Assembly (NCBI GenBank): GCA_900754955.1
Contig: CAAEEV010000101.1
Location: forward strand, 1 to 23,906
Source of the DNA: Eggerthellaceae bacterium
GTDB lineage: Bacteria; Actinomycetota; Coriobacteriia; Coriobacteriales; Eggerthellaceae
Reading direction: 5' to 3'
Length of the DNA stretch: 23,906 nucleotides
Positions 20,524-23,906 of this stretch are shown here, one piece after another; positions within the stretch are counted from its first letter, which is position 1; the number at the start of each line of letters is the position of its first letter. The position numbers were made by a program, and so were the translations under genes. The notes below the pieces were generated by a model. It was not told the DNA's origin and did no database searches. It saw nothing but the letters and a program-made list of their open reading frames with translations.

Positions 20524-21612
20524 TCAGCGCAGCTTGTTGGCGGGAATGAAGATGCGGATGCCCTCGCCGGTTGCACGCACCTCGGGCTCGACGTCGGGCT
20601 CGAGGTAGTACCGCGCGGCGATGTCGGCGAAAGCGCTCTTCGCAGCCGCCTTGAGGCTCGCGGCGTCCTCGGGGGCGAGCTTGAGACCGCGTGCGTCGGC
20701 AAGGGGCTTCGCAGTGCGCGCAGGCGTCGAGGGCGAGGCGCTCTTCGGGAAGCTCTCCTGCTCGAGGCGCTCCATCAGCGAGGGTGCGGGTGCGATGGCA
20801 CCGTCGATGATGCGCCGCGCCGAACGGCTTGAGAGCACGAGTCCGAGCTGGGTCGCCCGTGCGGCGAGGTCGTCGGGATCGGTCGCGAACGCGAGCAGCT
20901 TAACGGCGGGAATGTCATCACGCGCGCCGCCGAAGGCGCGCTGGGCGGCGGTGGTGGCGGCCATGCCGTAGGCGTACAGCGTCGCGGCGATCTCGGTGAA
21001 CGATCCGCAATACACCGTGCAGTCGCGGCGATGCTCGAGCGCGAACTCGGCGCAGGTGCGCACGATGTTGCGGGGTCCTCGCATTACGTAGGTGCCGTCG
21101 ACCACCTCAAAACGTGGGAAGGTCGACTGGTCGGTCTTTTCCTTGAGCGCGGAGAGGTCGGTGGAGACGGCAAGCGCCGATCCGCCGTCGGGCTGCGAGT
21201 AAGCAACCTGGGCGCTCGTCGCGTTGACGGAGATCGAGTAGAGCGCCATGCCCCTGCCGTGCATCCCCCACTTGTCCATATGGGCCGTGTCGAGCTTCGA
21301 CGTAACGCGCGGTTCGAAGATGCACTTGCGCATGGATGCGGGGATGCCGCAGCCGTCGTCGATGACAATGAGGGAGCGACGGTCCTCCTCGCGCTGGAGT
21401 GCTACGAAGATCGAGCGCGCCTGCGCATCGCGTGCGTTGCGGAGCAGTTCGATGACGATGTCCTCCGTGCAGCGGATGTCCTGTGCAGCCTGGCGTTTCT
21501 CGGCCTCGGTGCTGCGCAGACGCACGAAGCCGCCTCCGAAGTCCTGTTCGACGCGGAGGCGGCTCTCACCGCACACGGTTTCGACGAAATCAGTGAGCGT
21601 TTCGTCGGCCAT
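20524..21612 (-). CDS. GHKL-type ATPase-domain protein, unknown role
   Basis: The 362-residue protein has a GHKL (Bergerat) ATP-binding fold: N box IELLRNARDA (54-63, Glu55/Asn59), G1 DDGCGIP (85-91), and G2 KWGMHGRGMALYSI (114-127). These resemble MutL/Hsp90/MORC-type ATPases rather than histidine kinases, since there is no dimerisation-His box or receiver. The C-terminal half (about 175-362) is not recognised and has a linker rich in Pro/Ala and basic residues, then LEPDVEPEVRATGEGIRIFI. It is 6 bases after rny, so coupled to the RNase Y gene. A chaperone or nucleic-acid clamp role in RNA decay or repair is possible but not shown. Confidence 0.87.
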   Translation of the reverse strand: MADETLTDFVETVCGESRLRVEQDFGGGFVRLRSTEAEKRQAAQDIRCTEDIVIELLRNARDAQARSIFVALQREEDRRSLIVIDDGCGIPASMRKCIFEPRVTSKLDTAHMDKWGMHGRGMALYSISVNATSAQVAYSQPDGGSALAVSTDLSALKEKTDQSTFPRFEVVDGTYVMRGPRNIVRTCAEFALEHRRDCTVYCGSFTEIAATLYAYGMAATTAAQRAFGGARDDIPAVKLLAFATDPDDLAARATQLGLVLSSRSARRIIDGAIAPAPSLMERLEQESFPKSASPSTPARTAKPLADARGLKLAPEDAASLKAAAKSAFADIAARYYLEPDVEPEVRATGEGIRIFIPANKLR

Positions 21613-21618
21613 GATGCC

Positions 21619-23208
21619 TTATTTCGCGTAGTCGACGGCGCGGCTCTCGCGGATCACGACGACCTTCACCTGGCCGGGGTACTGCATCTCGCTCTCGATC
21701 TGGTGGGCGATGTCGTGCGCGAGGACGACGGACTGAGCCTCGTCGACCACCTCGGGCTTGACCATGACGCGCACTTCGCGACCTGCCTGGATGGCGTAGG
21801 TGCGCTCGACGCCCTCGTGGGCGTTGGCGATTTCCTCAAGCTTCTCGAGGCGCTTGACATAGGCGTCGAGGGTCTCCTTGCGGGCACCGGGGCGGGCGGC
21901 CGACACGGCATCGGAGGCCTGGATGAGCACGTCGAGGATGGTGTTGGGCTCAACGTCGGCATGGTGCGCCTCGATGGCGTGCACGATCTCAGGGGCTTCG
22001 CCGAAACGGCGCGCGAGATCGGCGCCGATGACGGCATGGCTGCCCTCGACCTCGTGGTCGACGGCTTTGCCGAGGTCGTGCAGCAGGCCGGCGCGCTTGG
22101 CGGGCACGGGGTCGAGGCCGAGCTCGGAGGCCATGACGCCGGCGAGGTAGGCAACCTCGAGTGAGTGGTTGAGCACGTTCTGACCGTACGAGGTGCGGTA
22201 GCGCAGGCGGCCGAGCGTGCGGACGAGCTCAGGATGCAGATCGTGAAGGCCCGTGTCGAAGGCGGCCTGCTCGCCCGCCTCCTGCACGCGCTGGTTCACG
22301 AGCGCGACGGCCTTGTCGAACATTTCCTCGATGCGCGCCGGGTGGATGCGGCCGTCGGAGATGAGGTTCTCCATGGTGACGCGGCCGATCTCGCGGCGCA
22401 CGGGATCGAAGCAGGAGATCGTCACGCACTCGGGCGTGTCGTCGATGATGAGGTTCGTGCCCGTGAGCTGCTCGAACGAGCGGATGTTGCGACCCTCGCG
22501 GCCGATGATGCGGCCCTTGAGATCGTCAGAGGGGATGTGGATGGTCGAGACGGTGTTCTCAGCCGAGTGATCGGCGGCGACGCGCTGGATGGCCAGGCTC
22601 AGGATCATGCGGGCGCGCTTGTCGGCCTCCGCCTTCGTGCGCGTTTCGGCGTCGCGGATGATCGCGGCCGACTCGTGCGTGACCTCCTCGCGCAGGGCGT
22701 CGAGCATCTCCTCCTTGGCCTCCTGCGGCGTCATGCCCGCAACGGCCTCGAGGCGGCGGCCCATTTCCTGCTCGGCTTCATCGAGATCGCGCTCGCGACG
22801 CTCGATCTGGCCCTGGATGGAGGACAGCTGGTGCTCACGCGCATCGAGCGACTCGACGCGGCGGTCGAGCGACTCCTCGCGCTGGGCGATGCGGTTCTCG
22901 GCGGAACGTACCTCGCGCAGGCGCTCTTTGTTCTCCTCGTCGACCTCCTGCTTGTAGCGCAGCGCTTTGTCGCGTGCTTCGATTTCGGCCTCACGGCGGA
23001 GGTTCTCGGCTTCCTTGCGCACGGTTTCAGCCTCGCGGCGCGCGTCGTCGACGAGCGCGTCGGCTTCCTGCGAAGCTTTCTTCTTGAGATCGGCGGCTTC
23101 GTTGGCCGCCTTCTGAGAGGAGCTGTTCGATGCGAAACGCGAAACGGCGAAGCCGACGACAAGGCCGACGACGATGGCGATAACGGCCGCGATTACGGGC
23201 TCGAGCAT
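21619..23208 (-). CDS. rny: Ribonuclease Y
   Basis: RNase Y is the membrane-anchored endoribonuclease that starts mRNA decay in many Gram-positives. The 529-residue protein from ATG 23208 (GGAGAAGG upstream) has a TM anchor (3-23), a long coiled coil (about 30-200, [20 protein letters not shown]), a KH domain (about 222-285, [20 protein letters not shown]) and an HD phosphohydrolase domain with His348 and HD 377-378 ([10 protein letters not shown]). In-frame Met at 23259 would add a polar leader before the anchor and is unlikely. The leader contains an intrinsic-terminator-like hairpin at 23262-23285. The GHKL gene follows 6 bases later. Domain order and length are normal. Confidence 0.97.
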   Translation of the reverse strand: MLEPVIAAVIAIVVGLVVGFAVSRFASNSSSQKAANEAADLKKKASQEADALVDDARREAETVRKEAENLRREAEIEARDKALRYKQEVDEENKERLREVRSAENRIAQREESLDRRVESLDAREHQLSSIQGQIERRERDLDEAEQEMGRRLEAVAGMTPQEAKEEMLDALREEVTHESAAIIRDAETRTKAEADKRARMILSLAIQRVAADHSAENTVSTIHIPSDDLKGRIIGREGRNIRSFEQLTGTNLIIDDTPECVTISCFDPVRREIGRVTMENLISDGRIHPARIEEMFDKAVALVNQRVQEAGEQAAFDTGLHDLHPELVRTLGRLRYRTSYGQNVLNHSLEVAYLAGVMASELGLDPVPAKRAGLLHDLGKAVDHEVEGSHAVIGADLARRFGEAPEIVHAIEAHHADVEPNTILDVLIQASDAVSAARPGARKETLDAYVKRLEKLEEIANAHEGVERTYAIQAGREVRVMVKPEVVDEAQSVVLAHDIAHQIESEMQYPGQVKVVVIRESRAVDYAK

Positions 23209-23261
23209 GGCGCCTTCTCCTTTCTTTGTTGTGTTTCTGCTGGTAGGAGTGGTGTTCATAT

Positions 23262-23285
23262 AAAAAATGTCGGCATGAGCCGACA
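23262..23285 (-). terminator. Intrinsic terminator in the likely rny leader
   Basis: On the minus strand TGTCGGC (23285-23279)/GCCGACA (23274-23268) form a perfect 7-bp stem with a 4-base loop, followed by TTTTTTAT. It is 53 bases upstream of the rny start and downstream of the best promoter-like sequences (TATAAT at 23381-23386; TTGACT/TATCTG pair about 23313-23341). It may end recX readthrough or attenuate rny. Confidence 0.75.
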
Positions 23286-23380
23286 AGAGCAATAGCGCGA
23301 CAGGATAGCGACAGGCAGATATATGGAGTTGTATCTATAGTCAATACCCTTCGGGTACATATCACTCAAGGCAATTTTCA

Positions 23381-23386
23381 ATTATA
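23381..23386 (-). promoter_or_regulatory. -10 element, possible rny promoter
   Basis: A perfect TATAAT on the minus strand lies in the recX-rny gap, though no good -35 is at the right distance. A TTGACT/TATCTG pair further on is an alternative. Confidence 0.4.
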
Positions 23387-23420
23387 GCGCAACATGACGA
23401 GTGCATCGGTGATCTCCGGG

Positions 23421-23445
23421 AAAAGGGCGGCTCGCCGAGGAGCCG
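23421..23445 (-). terminator. Hairpin after recX, probable terminator
   Basis: On the minus strand CGGCTC (23445-23440) pairs with GAGCCG (23433-23428), 6-base loop, followed by CCCTTTTCCC. It lies 17 bases after the recX stop. Confidence 0.55.
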
Positions 23446-23461
23446 TCGGCGGGCGGAGGCG

Positions 23462-23906
23462 TCAGGCGCTCTCCTCTGCCCAACGGCGGGCGGCGCTCGC
23501 GGCAGCATCGGAGCCGAACCCACGTTGGATGAGCTTGCGGTAGGCGGCGTCGCGCTTGTTCTTCGCGCGCGTGGGGTGGGCGGCGATGAAGCGGTAGGCG
23601 CGCTCAGCCTCGTTCTCGATGGCGTCGAGGTTCTCGTCGTAGGCGTCAAGCGACTCGAGCGTGATGCCGAGAGAAGCGGCCTCGTCGGCCGTCTTGCGCA
23701 GCCCCTCCCCTTTTGCGAGTGCAGCACGCAGGCGCGCGTCGGCGTAGCGGCGGTCGTCGATCACGCCGAGACGGCAGGCTTTGGCGATTGCGGCCTCCAC
23801 GGCCTGATCGGAGTACGACGCTTGGAGGAGCTTTGTGCGCATGCGTGCAGTGGACTGTTCGCGCACGGAGGCGCTTCTGAGGATCTTGCGATACGCTTCC
23901 TGCGCC
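23462..23906 (-). CDS. recX: Regulatory protein RecX, 5' cut by window edge
   Basis: The reading frame is open to the window end (AQEAYRKILRSASVREQSTA), so the N-terminus lies outside. RecX binds RecA filaments and inhibits or modulates RecA activity. The visible part is the three-helix RecX repeat pattern: ARMRTKLLQASYSDQAVEAA, LGVIDDRRYADARLRAAL (DDRRYA is the family signature), then AYRKLIQRGFGSDAAASAAR near the end. There is a GTG codon at 23866, but the homologous upstream residues make it an unlikely start. RecX with lexA in the same window suggests a broader DNA-damage neighbourhood, though on a different transcript. Confidence 0.88.
   Translation of the reverse strand, partial: AQEAYRKILRSASVREQSTARMRTKLLQASYSDQAVEAAIAKACRLGVIDDRRYADARLRAALAKGEGLRKTADEAASLGITLESLDAYDENLDAIENEAERAYRFIAAHPTRAKNKRDAAYRKLIQRGFGSDAAASAARRWAEESA

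Noticed and set aside
22165..23295. 376-residue plus-strand open frame
   Set aside because: Antisense to rny, which has full TM, KH and HD domains; no promoter or ribosome binding site supports the plus strand.
1..23906. tRNA, rRNA or CRISPR array
   Set aside because: No cloverleaf-like gene, rRNA sequence or regularly spaced repeats were seen; the 23-bp repeat has only two copies 4.8 kb apart.

Overview
The window looks like a chromosomal segment of a high-GC, Gram-positive anaerobe of the class Coriobacteriia, probably an Eggerthellaceae-like gut actinobacterium. The evidence is the combination of an oxygen-sensitive arylpyruvate:ferredoxin oxidoreductase, MenA (menaquinone), SpoVS without any other sporulation gene, RNase Y, and the actinobacterial order nrdR / small membrane gene / lexA. 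The lineage call is inference from gene content and was not searched.

Layout. (1) 1-3799, plus strand: an aromatic amino-acid fermentation operon, iorA (5' cut by the window edge)-iorB-tandem ACT protein-phenylacetate-CoA ligase, followed by glutamyl-Q tRNA(Asp) synthetase. (2) 3857-5497, minus strand: a lipoprotein gene, a strong terminator, then menA. (3) 5700-10516: a roughly 4.8 kb integrated element bounded by a perfect 23-bp direct repeat. It sits inside the 5' end of a low-molecular-weight tyrosine phosphatase gene, exactly over the codons of the catalytic P-loop. It carries an XRE repressor, a two-TM coiled-coil protein, an LPXTG-anchored leucine-rich surface protein, a twin-arginine-type lipoprotein, a small charged ORF and only the C-terminal end of a tyrosine recombinase. 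The original phosphatase start is left as a 12-codon stub at the left end. At the right end the element supplies a new ribosome binding site, start codon and five N-terminal residues that restore the gene. (4) 10479-12523, plus strand: phosphatase, an overlapping protein with a faint DUF721/DciA flavour, and two small genes ending at a strong terminator. (5) 12770-15235: a minus-strand membrane protein; then nrdR-dut (minus) and, divergent from lexA, a 69-residue single-TM protein. The shared lexA promoter region has two perfect GAAC-N4-GTTC LexA boxes, each inside the -35/-10 spacer of one of the two opposed promoters. (6) 15241-23906, minus strand: recX (5' cut), rny, a GHKL ATPase gene, spoVS, miaB, miaA, dapF and hflX, an RNA-processing, tRNA-modification and stress cluster.

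How it works together. The left operon converts aromatic 2-oxo acids (and free aryl acetates) into aryl-CoA thioesters. The nrdR-dut-small-TM-lexA block links dNTP balance and the SOS response; the 69-residue protein sits where ChiZ, DivS or YneA, known SOS cell-division inhibitors, are found in other Gram-positives, but it has no LysM domain. The right cluster joins mRNA decay (RNase Y), tRNA A37 modification (MiaA/MiaB) and ribosome rescue (HflX). The two strongest leads are the 5'-capturing element in the phosphatase gene and the minimal SOS-controlled membrane protein. Weaker leads are a possible attenuator before hflX and an intrinsic terminator inside the likely leader of rny.
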